64,000 nt of DNA from Beroe forskalii (GCA_011033025.1 WFMF01000095.1:186001-250000); one strand, 5' to 3'. Positions 24,992-35,334 are shown, counted from the first letter of the stretch. The notes: a model not told the origin generated them from the sequence alone. Program-made: numbers and translations.

Positions 24992-26677
24992 ATGCCTACT
25001 ATAACAGTTGATCAAAAGACTTTGTTTGAACGCCTGGGAAGATCCTATTCACAGGAAGAATTTGAAGATGAGTGTTTTGATTTTGGCATTGAACTTGATG
25101 ATGTTGTGGTAGAAAATGAGGAGACAAAATACAAAATAGATATTCCTGCCAATAGGTATGATCTTCTCTGTGTTGAAGGGCTCTCCAGAGCATTGAATGT
25201 TTTCAGAAGCAAAGTAAAAGTCCCAGGTTTCATTGTTAATGAGAGTATTGAGAAACTGGTTATTGATGAATCAGTCCAAAATGTACGTCCTTATTGTGTT
25301 GCTGCTGTGTTAAGGAATTTCAAATTTACTGAAGAAAATTATAATAGCTTCATATTACTACAAGACAAACTTCATCAGAATATTGGTAGAGAGCGATCAC
25401 TTGTATCCATTGGAACTCATGACTTGGACACAATTAAAGGACCTTTTACTTATAAAGCATTGCCTCCCAAAAGCATAAAATTTCAGCCTCTCAATCAAGA
25501 TTCTGTTATGGATGCTCCAGAAATGTTTGACAAGTTTAGGCAGACATATTTAAAACCTTATTTACAAATAATTGAAAGTGCACCATTGTATCCGGTCATT
25601 ACAGATTCTAATGGGATAGTTTTGTCTTTACCTCCTATCATCAATGGAGATCACAGCAAAATCACCCTCAATACTAAAAACATATTCATTGAGGTTACTG
25701 CAAAAGATCATAAAAAAGCAAGAATAGTGTTAGATACAATTTGTGCAATGTTTAGTGAATATTGTTCTGATAAATTTTCCTGTGAGTCAGTAGAAATTGA
25801 AACACAAAAAGGAAACTTTGTGACACCAAAAATGGAAATTCGAACAGAGATTTGCAGTGCCAAAGAAATGTGCTTGAAAAGTGGAATAACTGATCTGACC
25901 CCGGACCAAGTTGCTGATCTTCTTAGTAGAATGTACCTGCCCTCAACATGTGATGGTGATAAGGTATCAGTCAACATTGGACCAACTCGTCATGATGTCC
26001 TTCATCAATGTGATATAGAGGAAGATATTGCCATAGCTTATGGTTATAACAACATCAGCAAGGAAATCCCTGGAATATATACTATAGGAACTGAACAAGA
26101 AATCAATAAACTGTCAAACAGTGTTAGAGAAGAGTTAGCCCAGGCTGGTTTCACTGAAGTCTTAACATTTTCATTGTGCTCAAAAGATGACATTTCATCA
26201 AGTCTCAGGATTCCTAAGGCTGTTGAAAATGCAGTTCATATTGCTAACCCTAAAACCTTTGAGTTTCAAGTTGTCAGAACTCAGCTGTTGCCAGGGATTT
26301 TGAAAACAGTCAGCTCTAATAGGAAAATGCCCTTGCCACTCAAGTTATTTGAGGTAAACGACATTGTTATCAAGAGTAAAGATGAAGATACAGGCTGCAA
26401 AAACTTCAGGAATATTTGTGTCCTCTATTGTGGTAAAACATCAGGATTTGAAGTTGTTCATGGTGTTTTGGATAAGCTTATGGTTGCTCTGAATGAAAAG
26501 AATTACTCCATCAGGCAATCATCTGATCCAATGTTTTTCTCTGGCCGAGGTGCAGATGTTTTGTTAGCAGACAAAAGTATTGGGCACATGGGTATCTTGC
26601 ACCCAGAAGTATTAGCTAACTTTGACATAACACTTCCCTGTTCTGTACTGGAGTTGAATCTAGAGCATTTTGTTTGA
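24992..26677 (+). CDS. FARSB: Phenylalanine--tRNA ligase beta subunit, cytosolic; intronless
   Basis: Joins phenylalanine to tRNA(Phe) as part of the cytosolic alpha2beta2 enzyme. The frame is intact, 561 residues from MPTITVDQ; an ATG two codons earlier is possible, but the MPT start matches the family. Length is close to the human protein (about 589). Landmarks: KIDIPANRYDLLCVEGLSRA near residue 45, GTHDLDT near 140, YPVITDSNG and LPPIINGDHS near 205, the B5-type block ending DIEEDIAIAYGYNNI near 350, then the synthetase-like core with GFTEVLTFSLC, NPKTFEFQVVRTQLLPG and MPLPLKLFEVNDIVI. No intron interrupts it, unlike its neighbours, and codons end mostly in A/T. An AATAAA lies at about 27015. 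It may be a retrocopy that stayed functional, or naturally intronless. Confidence 0.97.
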   Translation: MPTITVDQKTLFERLGRSYSQEEFEDECFDFGIELDDVVVENEETKYKIDIPANRYDLLCVEGLSRALNVFRSKVKVPGFIVNESIEKLVIDESVQNVRPYCVAAVLRNFKFTEENYNSFILLQDKLHQNIGRERSLVSIGTHDLDTIKGPFTYKALPPKSIKFQPLNQDSVMDAPEMFDKFRQTYLKPYLQIIESAPLYPVITDSNGIVLSLPPIINGDHSKITLNTKNIFIEVTAKDHKKARIVLDTICAMFSEYCSDKFSCESVEIETQKGNFVTPKMEIRTEICSAKEMCLKSGITDLTPDQVADLLSRMYLPSTCDGDKVSVNIGPTRHDVLHQCDIEEDIAIAYGYNNISKEIPGIYTIGTEQEINKLSNSVREELAQAGFTEVLTFSLCSKDDISSSLRIPKAVENAVHIANPKTFEFQVVRTQLLPGILKTVSSNRKMPLPLKLFEVNDIVIKSKDEDTGCKNFRNICVLYCGKTSGFEVVHGVLDKLMVALNEKNYSIRQSSDPMFFSGRGADVLLADKSIGHMGILHPEVLANFDITLPCSVLELNLEHFV

Positions 26678-27084
26678 ATTTAGGATTGAAGTGTAAATGC
26701 AATATTTACCATTTTGATAATCTTAAGATTTAAGTCTTCTTCACTGGACTATGACTAGGTATAACCTCAATACATAGGATATAGAGATCCATATAATATC
26801 AGGGTCAGATTAAACATTATGAGTAATTTGTGCTGTCATTAATTTATTGATTTCATTAGTAATTCTTTTGCTTGATTATTTTCAGTTTTTCCTTAATTCA
26901 GAGTTTTCAAATTATTCATATGATTATCCATGAATAGTATTTGCAAAACTCTTGAATAGTGAGATAACATGATTTGTGCAAGTTCTACTATTTTTAAATT
27001 TCTGATTTACTGGAAATAAATCATTGTAAATTTTCTAAAGACTAACCAAATTTGAGCCCAGCAGTAAGCGCACTATAGCATGTT

Positions 27085-30000
27085 ATGGGACAATGTGTGA
27101 ATAAGGTCAGAAACCTTTTTGAGGAGACGGAACCGGCACCCCACAGTTACAAAGCATCAATCAGAGCCAAAGAAACTGCCAAAGCTACGCACAAAGGCAA
27201 CTTGCTCCTTACTGACAGAGAAATACTGTTCTATGAGAATAAAAAGGTACGTTTTTATGTCAGTTCAGCACAGTAGTTGTTCTGTGTTCAGCCCAAGTCG
27301 TTTTGCAGTGGTATACTTAATTTGATCTTACAGGTTATAGTCCTCTGAATTGGCCTTGCATATAATGAGATAATTGTATCGCATACAAATTAACTTTAAA
27401 CTATAACAGAGCGATGATTACAAATACTCTTATAATATCTTCACGCATAGAATCGATTACTAAAATTCTTGACGTTTCGGTGAAGTATGAAGAGGAGCTT
27501 GTCGTGCCCTATCCCGACACCACCAGCTACTGGCCAGCCAGTGGTGTCGAACTAAAGTTACCGCAATAAGTATTGGACATTTGGCCGACTACTTATTCAC
27601 CCTTCAGTTCGAAGACTACGTCTTTGAGGGGCCTGAAGGCCGCTCTGTGTTTCAGGCAGTCCCCCTTCCCAATTCCCCCCTGTAAGAGCCCCTTCAGTTT
27701 CAGTTTCACTTTTCGTCAAACAAGTCGTTAAACTCGAAGTAAGAATGAATGGGCGGAAGCCGTAAAGCTTCGCGGCATTTAAACGCATTTCATCAACCAT
27801 TTTGTTAAAGTTGCCACAATAAGGATTGGCCGACTACTTTGTCGCCCTTAATTTCTTTGAGGGGCTGTGCCCCAGACACCCTGATTCTCCGTATGTCTAA
27901 TTCACTAACTCATGCAAGTTCTATTGCACCCCAGACCCCCTAATGCCACCGACCTGAAGGCTGCTCTGCCTTTCGGGCAGTCCCCCTTCCCACCATCCCC
28001 CCTCTTAAAACCCCATCACTTTTCAACTCAGTTTCTAAATACATTACGTAACGCGCCTATGTCCAATTCACTCGGCCAATACTCATTGCACCGTCTTTAA
28101 ACTCCTGTGACACTGAATTCTCTAATACTACTGGCCAGTAACGTTACTGTAGTGCACGATTCAAGTATAAGCATAATATCTCAAATTTTACGACGAATCG
28201 TTCTAGATAAGTAGATAGGTACCGACTCTATTCCTTCTTTTTTCTGATGTGCAGGGGGTTACTGCCCTGGCCAGGGCGGCAATGGAGACTTAAAATTCGA
28301 TTTAGAAAAAGACATAGTTCAAACTAATTGACAACCTCGTAGAAATTGTGAAATTGAATATTGTTCTAAAATATACTAAAATGTATCATTCATGATCAAA
28401 ATCTGCTAACAATTTTAAAACTTTAAAAAGTACAAGCATGGGATCTGATATGACTAGAGTGCATTTCCTTACTTAACATTTGGGACACCCAACTACTTCT
28501 CTATCTGATATGACTAGAGTGCATTTCCTTACTCAACATTTGGGACACCCAACTACTTCTCTATCTGATATGACTAGAGTACATTTCCTTACTCAACATT
28601 TGGGACACCCAACTACTTCTCTATCTGATATGACTAGAGTGCATTTCCTTACTCAACATTTGGGACACCCAACTACTTCTCTATTATAAGTGTTGTTAAT
28701 GTTTGTCTAAATGTTAAAGGACCTGTTACGTTTGGAATTCATTTTCTAGAAATGTCACAAAATTCTAGAAATTAATGCATTACTTTATTTGAAATCTAAT
28801 TACGAAATCCGCAACTCTCTACGACCTACACAAGCCTAATTAGATGATGATTAGGCAAACAGGCTGTGACGTCACAGAATCTATCGCAAGGATACGCTAT
28901 CATAACAAACACTGTAATTCTAGCCATTTTCACTCCCTCTTTAGCTCTTTCAGTTAGATTCCGGTGTTTATCACTTGCAATTGTCCTGTTCCTTGTAATA
29001 AATCTTCGCTGACATTAATGAGTTATTAGATGAATATCGGTAGACGGTAACGAGCCTTAAGTTTAAATTTGAATCAAAATTCTTTCAATGAATTGAACTG
29101 ATCGAGTCCATGAAATCCAGCATAGTGTCCATTAGGACTAGGATACAAGTCCCTAACTCGCTTCTCTACAAGTCTACACAAGACGGAAGCCGATATCTCT
29201 TTCCTGTTCCTAGGCCTCTGAAATTAAGAATAAGTAAAAATGTTCTGTATGCAGTGTGCCGTATAAAAGCTTGTTATACTTTTCATCAGGAAACAACTTT
29301 CCCTTGTTACATGCATATGCCGATAGTTTTCATGAATGGACTGGACATTTTCTATGCAGTTGATAAATTTTTGCATTTCAATGACACAGTTTTTGCCGTC
29401 CCTCATATCTTATGCAACTGAGATATCGTTGCAGCAGTAATCGCCACTTTCAGTAGACTTATCTGGACATTTGAAACATCTGCAATTATTCTGCAATTGT
29501 TTGGTCTCTATGTCGGATTCCTCCGAGTCGAGCGTGCAATAAGCAGAATTGAAGTGGGAAACTGAACATGCCAATATTATCAATATCTATAATTTCAACT
29601 CATTGAAACCAATCAGAAGTGTATGACTACGAAACAATGCCAAATTGTGTGTCTAGCAATCGTGAAACATTTGTCGATACTGATCAAGTCATTGTATGAT
29701 ATAGGTAATATTCAATGAACTTTTATAATATCTAATGAACTAGATGATATTCAGTATTCTTTAATGAGATTGTAATTAGGAAATTTGATGTCAAGCTGTC
29801 ATGTGTCCTATATCCAGTTATCCAATCAATAGCTAATTATGTTTGAAACATTCATCCCGTCTCATTCAGTCATTGTACCACACACTATAGCAGTATGATA
29901 CTGTGTACAGGTCGTGTAGCGCGGCTCAGAGTAGATTCCGTGACGTCACGTAATAAATATTGAATCGGCTCTAATTAGCGTTAGGAAGCAAATTGAATCA

Positions 30001-33000
30001 TCGGACCTTCACAGAAGGTCTTTATATCTAATTTGTTATAATATATCAAAAAATTAGCATACATTCTTCCAAACGTAACAGGTCCTTTAAATACGGGTCC
30101 TGCAAGTTTATTGAGTGATCACTTCTGCTTTCCACTCTATCTTGATGTGATCCGCTATAAGTTGGTCGTGAGACTTGTTGGTTGTGAAGAAGACCCTTGC
30201 CTGCTTCGCTCCTTGAACCTTATCCATGTAACATGCCTTATCCGGGTTCCCTGCAAAGGAATACGCAGCGTCCACCCCACCAGACCCTTTAGCAGTGTAG
30301 GCACCTAACACGTCCATACTGACTGTGTAACCGGTAATACCCACCAAATTATAGACATCTTCCATGTCCTTATTAACAGGATGTATGTAGCAACCCCGAG
30401 CCTCGGTACTTAAATAGATGCGCATGTAAGTAACTCCCTTCGCACTGATCGGGTTGTAAAGGAACACAGCCTCCCCCAGCACATTGCCTTCTCCGTCCAG
30501 AGTTTCCACAGTCTGGAGGAGGTAGAAACCGGTGCTCAGGTGAAGGTTCTCTGGAACAGGGTTCATCCGGACTGTAAAGACAACGTTCTCTCCTGCTGCC
30601 ACGTCAACTGCTACTGAATTTCCCTTCACTTCCCAATACTCGGTATCTTCATCATCAATTCCAGAGGGACTGTTGGCATCTGGCCACTTAACTTCATTCC
30701 AGCCATCTCCATTACCCGCACTTTCGCATTGGTATCCACCACATGACACATCGGCTATTCGGAGCATCCTGCTGCACCATTTATTCAATTTAGGAGAAGG
30801 ATTTCCATCACCCACTTCGCAGTCGGAGATCTCGAAGCCCCTGGCTCGGCATTTGTCCAGACGTCTGAAGGCTTTCTTGCAGTGATCGCCTGCTGCCACC
30901 GCAAGAAGAATCAACACCAGAATAATCCTGCAAATCATCCTTTGCCTGTGTCTTTGGGGAGTAATCACGTGTATCACGGCTATGCTATATATTCGAAACT
31001 AAGGATATGAAGTTCGAGGCTTCGGATTCGAAGGTTGTTTTCTAACAGAGGGAAAATGGAAAATGAGAATATTGGGACGGTAATGTTAAAAGTCTAGTCA
31101 CACCAATATACCACTTGAGGCAATATAGCCATAACATCATGCCATTACACACTTTTTCGAGCTAGTGAGGGCCAAGGCCCCCCCTAGATTTTTTCTAGGG
31201 GGGGCCTTTTGAAAACTACGGGGGGCCAAAATTTACATAAACAAATTTTCATTTTCCAAAGCCCTACTTTTCACTATTTTGCATAAAAATACAACTAAAA
31301 TCATGTTTCATTCATTGATTCAACTCTCAAAAGGTGATTCTCAGGAAAATTTCTTTCTAAATGAACTAAATTTTCACTTCCTTTCTATGTTCAAATTTTT
31401 TGAGAAAATCTTAGGTAGGGCCAAGGCCCCCCCTAAGATTTTTCTACAGGGGGCCTTTTGAAAACTAGGGGGGGGGGCGTGTAGTCCCATGCATAACATC
31501 GTAATCACGTGGCTTAGGTGCGCGGTAATATTCATATTAGAACTAATATGAATATTACCGCGCACCTAAGCCACGTGATTACGATGTTATGGCTATATTG
31601 CCTCAAGTGGATATTGATGTGACAAAGTAACTTTACTTTGTATTTTAACTTGGTGCTACCTTTTCCTACTTCTAAAAACAAAATCCTTTCCAAACGACTG
31701 TATCTATAGTACTTTCTATCTCCAATAAAGATGATGGCACCTACAAAAATATGCTTATAATATGGTGATGAATAAAACACAAAGTATCGCATAACTTCCT
31801 GATGGGCTGTACACGAGAGGTGTGAAGCTGCACTTCTCAACCTGTTTCAACCTATTAATCTATTAAATTCGAAGTCTTCCCTCTTGATTTTATAATGCTG
31901 AATATTTACTGATTTCATGTCACGGTACTTGTATCGTAGAAGTCAGCACCTCACTCAGCTGAAAAGGGGAGAAGAGTTCTCGGGAATGTATCGGGAAGTT
32001 ATGCAATATTTTGAGTCGGGAAATCCTGCGTATTGTGTTTGATTCATCACCATATAAGCTCTGCCCCTTTCTCCTGCTGGGGCTGCGCCCCAGACCCCCT
32101 GATGCCACCGGTCTGACGGCCGCTCCCCCTCTTGAAACCCCTTCACTTTTCATCTCAAAGTGAAGGGGTTTCCAAGAGAGAAGGGGATTCGGGCCAAAGC
32201 GCGCAGAACGGCCGTCAGACCGGTGGCATCTTAGTGAGTGAATCTTAAATATTATAAAAAAAAGCTGTACTACGGTTGAAATGGTGATAAAAATCAGTAA
32301 ATAAATCTTAGTGAGTGAATCTTAAATATAAAATTTTCCACCATAGTGTACTGTAAACCTATGAGGTTGTGGTCACTTGGTTAGATGACCATAGTTTGGA
32401 TTTGGTATGGTCATTGTCCAAGTTAACGACAGGGAATGTCCTTTGGCCCAAATACAGGCTTTGATTGTGTGATGGTTGGCCAGCTGTCTGTACTAAATGA
32501 ATAAACTCTCGACACGAATCGAACATATTATTCAGCATTTAATAAAACATGCCAAGGGTATGTTATCAACTTCATCATTCCGGTGCAGTAGACGATATAT
32601 AGATATTTTATACTATATATGTTGATTGTAGAGTTGCCAAGAAAATAAAAATTTAGTTTTATTGAAAAAAATTTAGTTTTATTGAATTTCAAAATATCAA
32701 ATTACGTAACGCACGTATGTCCAATTCACTCGGTCAATACTTATTGCGCCGACTTTGTTCAATACTTTTCTTGTATTGTATATTATAACCCGTTGCGTTA
32801 TACTATATTGATTATTGAAACATAATCATGTAATCATGTATGTTTATAAATAATATACCTACAGTAAGTAATGCACATTATATTCATGGTGGTGACATTG
32901 CAATAACATTGGGTATATACAGGATAATGAAATATCGAAAAAACAATAGCATTTACCTTAAAAAGTGGACAACAATTAATTTCAAATTATCAGCAGAGTA

Positions 33001-35316
33001 CTGACGAGCAGTGAGCACGTATACTATACCTAACACATCAAAGCTTTAATATTAAGAAAAGATATTTGTACTGAAATAGTATGAAAATATGTTATTTTCT
33101 TTTCAAAAAACGTCGAGACAATTACCGATTACATCACCGATAATCCAACCATCCATTTCAGTCTTTCAATCCTTTTACTGATTCCGTTTCATTAAATGAC
33201 TCCATGATGCTTTCATATCATGTGTGCAGACCGCTCGATTACCGAAGGGCTCCAAAAGACGCGAAAAATTGTGTGCTTTCGATAGAATCTATGTAGAAGT
33301 TGACTCCATGTATTATTGCAGCAAGAAGTAGAAGTTGACTCCATGTATTATTGCAGCAAGAGCCGCTGTATCAATGGGAGCTGCAGTTCATAAGGAAGTA
33401 CGGAGTAGAAAAGAAGATCTTCTCACTCCACGCCGGCACCAGGACTAAGACGGGCGAGGTACAGATTCCTATTTCCTGTGAATTATTCCTATTTCCTGTG
33501 AATTTTTCCCATTTCCTGTGATTTATTCCTATTTCCTGTGATTTATTCCTATTTCCTGTGATTTATTCCTATTTCCTTTGATTTATTCCTATTTCCTGTG
33601 ATTTATTCCTATTTCCTGTGAATAATTCCTATTTCCTGTGATTTATTCCTATTTCCTGTGAATTATCCCTATTTCCTGTGAATTATTCCTATTTCCTGTG
33701 ATTTATTCCTATTTCCTATGAATTATTCCTCTTTCCTGTGATTTATTCCTATTTCCTGTGATTTATTCCAAAGAATTCCTAATTTCTATGAAAACTTAGA
33801 AATATGAAGTTTAATGAAATGGTGTTGGTCAAATATAATATATTCTGTAGAAACATGAAAAAAAGCATAAATTGATAAAGCTCTCAGATGAATGTAGAGC
33901 TGAGCATCTGATTAGTGATTGTATTACATCATTCCTGTGTCGGTTCCTGAATTCCGATGCTGGAATAGGAAACAAGAAGCCGGTGTGAGCGTTATTAAAT
34001 TATTCTAGAAAAAGCTTCCTCCTAATTTTTCTAACACGCCAGGGTCAGTTTCTTTTCTGGTGCCTTAACTAACACGTGCGCGTTGTTATCGTGCGCAGCT
34101 CACTGCCTTTTAGTAGCAGCAATTGAGCCGCGCACGAATTTGCTGCGCATGGAAAAGCCGCGCACGTAGGAGTTCGACACGCCACCGTGAGCGTTAACAC
34201 GTTCTAATATTTCTAACCACCGCAGGGCCAGTTCCTGTTCCGGTGTCGTAACTCGGAGCAGTTAGTGCTGGAGATGGAGAAGAGAATATCAGCCATGCAG
34301 CTACAAAGCCGGTACATGCCCGGCAAGTTCGGAAACAAGTCCGGACATGGGAGCTCCTCATCTAGACAACACATGGAGTCCGGTTAGTACCAAATAGGGG
34401 AGGACCAAATAGGGGAGGACCAAATAGGGGAGGACCAAATAGGGGAGGACCAAATAGGGGAGGACCAAATAGGGGAAGACCAAATAGGGGAAGACCAAAT
34501 AGGGGAGGACCAAATAGGGGAGGACCAAATAGGGGAGGACCAAATAGGGGAAGACCAAATAGGGGAAGACCAAATAGGGGAGGACCAAATAGGGGAGGGG
34601 GTGATTCCAGGTCCTCGGTAAAACGTTGATACCCGGTAAATACCGAGGCCAAGGACTCGGTCGATCATCCCCAACCCTTATATCCCAACCCACTATGTCC
34701 CTCTCCGAAGCTTCCACGACGCACGCCAGTTCGGACCCTGGAGACGGCCCCCAGACGGAGTACGAGAACGTGCCCCTCCCTGGAAGCGGAATGTGTATTG
34801 ACACGGAGGATCAGAACTACATCAACGTGAGCAAAGCCACGCCCAAACGGAACAACAGTCGCCAGAGTGTAGAGGAAGAGGCGGAGTCAACTCCTGACAA
34901 ATACGTGGAGGTAGGGACTTTAGAAAGTGTGTAGGGGTTTATTGTGGTATATTGTGTTCATCAGAAATATATTGTCACATAATGTCTTTGGAGAAAGCTC
35001 ACGACTCAAACTTTCAAATGCCCTATTTTCCACTACCTTACAGCTTTCAACCTTACAACCTCACTCATCCTCAGCTGGAACAGAACCCGAGTGGGAGCAT
35101 GTCGCCGCGTCCAGCCATGCCCAGTGACTCGCGGCAGCTGGAATAGACCCCCCTTCACTAACCCATCCATTTCAGCTGGAACAGAACCCGAGTGGGAGCA
35201 TGTCCCCGCGTCCTGCCATGCCCAGTGACTCGCGGCAGGACTTACAGGAGATTAACTACACAGAGATCGACATTGAGACGACCATCGCGATGGCTTCCAT
35301 AGCTCAGGACCTGTGA
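27085..35316 (+). CDS. FRS2-like adaptor: N-myristoylation site plus PTB domain
   Basis: Exons: 27085-27246, 33357-33458, 34226-34382, 34711-34910, 35176-35316; all phases fit (0,0,1,0), giving about 253 residues. MGQCVNK is an N-myristoylation start, as in FRS2/FRS3. Residues about 20-115 read as a PTB domain: GNLLLTDREILFYENKK, QWELQFIRKYGVEKKIFSLH, GTRTKTGEGQFLFRCRNSEQ. The tail has two YxN motifs (EYENVPLP, NYINVSK) that would bind the Grb2 SH2 domain once phosphorylated. It ends NYTEIDIETTIAMASIAQDL, close to the FRS2 C-terminus. FRS2 links FGF and neurotrophin receptors to Grb2/SHP2; a similar membrane-side role is inferred. Shorter than vertebrate FRS2. An ATG at 27079 opens a 6-codon frame overlapping the start. 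Intron 1 holds a transposon and an antisense gene. Confidence 0.87.
27500..28130. repeat. Dispersed repeat copies, inside intron 1
   Basis: Two related segments (27540-27800 and 27810-28130) share ggccgctctgtnttncgggc-type text, gcagtcccccttccca and ccccttca. The piece acgtaacgcgcctatgtcca at 28044 recurs at about 32704 (acgtaacgcacgtatgtcca), and ctgatgccaccggtctgacg-type text recurs at 32100-32230. It is a repeat family spread through this intron. Confidence 0.7.
28447..28686. repeat. 60-bp tandem repeat, four copies
   Basis: Four nearly identical copies of a 60-bp unit starting gatatgactagagtgcattt, with one or two substitutions each. The 69-residue frame across it (repeated HLGHPTTSLSDMTRV) follows from the 20-codon unit length. 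Intronic. Confidence 0.95.
28714..30090. mobile_element. TTAA-flanked inverted-repeat transposon
   Basis: Both ends carry the inverted sequence aggacctgttacgtttgg directly next to TTAA (28714-28717 and 30087-30090). Weaker inverted homology runs inward for about 200 bp, including gtgacgtcacagaatct on the left and agattccgtgacgtcac on the right. A TTAA target duplication is typical of piggyBac-type elements, but no transposase is visible. Its cargo is the P2X7-ballast pseudogene. It sits in intron 1 of the FRS2-like gene and ends 17 bp before the antisense secreted gene. Confidence 0.85.
29100..29570 (-). pseudogene. Decayed P2X7-type ballast (cysteine-rich cytosolic) domain
   Basis: On the minus strand the following appear in order: SAYCTLDSEESDIETKQLQ, NNCRCFKCPDKSTESGDYCC, NCVIEMQKFINCIE, IRHTAYRTFLLIL, YRLPSCV, and RDLYPSPNGHYAGF. 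The spacing CxC-x2-C, then CC, then RHxAYR, LPSC and a final GxYxGF matches the cytosolic ballast domain of P2X7 receptors, a zinc- and guanine-nucleotide-binding module. In many aquatic invertebrates this domain occurs in proteins without the channel. Here a TAA after the CC block and two frame changes break it. No channel region is present. It lies within the TTAA-flanked element. Confidence 0.82.
30108..30977 (-). CDS. Secreted protein of unknown family, nested in intron 1 of the FRS2-like gene
   Basis: Single open frame of 289 residues on the strand opposite the host gene. A second Met at residue 14 (30938) directly precedes a clear signal peptide, ICRIILVLILLAVAAG, and may be the true start. 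The mature N-terminus (DHCKKAFRRLDKCRARGFEI and on to about residue 85) carries seven or so cysteines. The remainder is beta-rich, with GENVVFTVRMNP, GFYLLQTVETLDGEG and RGCYIHPVNKDMED, ending in ITQ and a stop. No membrane segment or GPI signal. It resembles no family I can name. It could be an effector, adhesion or venom-type protein; the sequence does not say which. No introns, unlike its host gene. Confidence 0.75.
   Translation of the reverse strand: MIHVITPQRHRQRMICRIILVLILLAVAAGDHCKKAFRRLDKCRARGFEISDCEVGDGNPSPKLNKWCSRMLRIADVSCGGYQCESAGNGDGWNEVKWPDANSPSGIDDEDTEYWEVKGNSVAVDVAAGENVVFTVRMNPVPENLHLSTGFYLLQTVETLDGEGNVLGEAVFLYNPISAKGVTYMRIYLSTEARGCYIHPVNKDMEDVYNLVGITGYTVSMDVLGAYTAKGSGGVDAAYSFAGNPDKACYMDKVQGAKQARVFFTTNKSHDQLIADHIKIEWKAEVITQ
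31095..31627. mobile_element. Inverted-repeat element holding a 100-bp palindrome
   Basis: Outer ends are inverted: left gtcacaccaatataccactt plus gaggcaatatagccataaca; right tgttatggctatattgcctc plus aagtggatattgatgtgac. Inside are two direct copies of a C/G-rich hairpin block (ggccaaggccccccctaga near 31171 and 31420). At 31492-31591 there are two 49-bp arms that are perfect inverted copies separated by AA. The left arm begins with the same cataacatc as the element end, so this may be one element inserted into a relative. No ORF. Confidence 0.85.
31985..32240. repeat. Inverted repeat of the intron 1 family
   Basis: gatgccaccggtctgacggc at about 32101 is answered by gccgtcagaccggtggcatc ending near 32230. 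Between them gaaaccccttcacttt and aaagtgaaggggtttc form a perfect 16-bp stem around 32136-32171. Related to the 27500-28130 repeats. Confidence 0.8.
33291..33356 (+). repeat. 35-bp duplication of the exon 2 acceptor (FRS2-like gene)
   Basis: The segment gtagaagttgactccatgta plus ttattgcagcaaga occurs twice, 35 bp apart, just before exon 2. The second copy supplies the acceptor used in the model (ttgcag, then CAAGAG at 33357). The first would add 35 nt and shift the frame. Confidence 0.9.
33464..33775 (+). repeat. 20-bp array beginning 5 bp after the exon 2 donor
   Basis: About 15 copies of ttcctatttcctgtgaatta, with mostly A/T variants at the end of the unit. It starts immediately after the donor gtacaga of exon 2 of the FRS2-like gene. 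Confidence 0.95.
34060..34190. mobile_element. GC-rich inverted-repeat element, degenerate
   Basis: Contains ccgcgcacgtaggagttcga plus cacgccacc at its right end, the same text as the better preserved element at 35335-35461, with gctcactgcc and gtgagcc-type text inside. Left end is weakly complementary. It lies 35 bp upstream of exon 3. Confidence 0.6.
34388..34599 (+). repeat. 15-bp array beginning 5 bp after the exon 3 donor
   Basis: Fourteen copies of accaaataggggagg (a few with ggaag), starting directly after the donor gttagt at 34383. All three minus-strand frames stay open because 15 is a multiple of three; none is a gene. Confidence 0.96.
35075..35175 (+). repeat. 101-bp duplicate of the last-exon start of the FRS2-like gene
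   Basis: Bases 35075-35137 copy 35176-35238 (start of the last exon) with only two differences, both third-position and synonymous (TCG/TCC, CCA/CCT). The copy has its own acceptor (catcctcag). After 21 codons it reads Leu-Glu-stop (TAG at 35144-35146). If used, it would give a short isoform lacking the conserved NYTEIDIE tail. It has no donor. Confidence 0.9.
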
Positions 35317-35334
35317 GGGCAGCCATGATTTAGG

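Noticed and set aside
29110..29421. Plus-strand 103-codon frame in the transposon
   Set aside because: It is antisense to the P2X7-ballast pseudogene, whose ordered motifs on the minus strand are far more convincing.
34358..34804. Minus-strand frames rich in LPYLV, PPLFG and SPIWS
   Set aside because: Products of the 15-bp intronic array opposite the FRS2-like gene.
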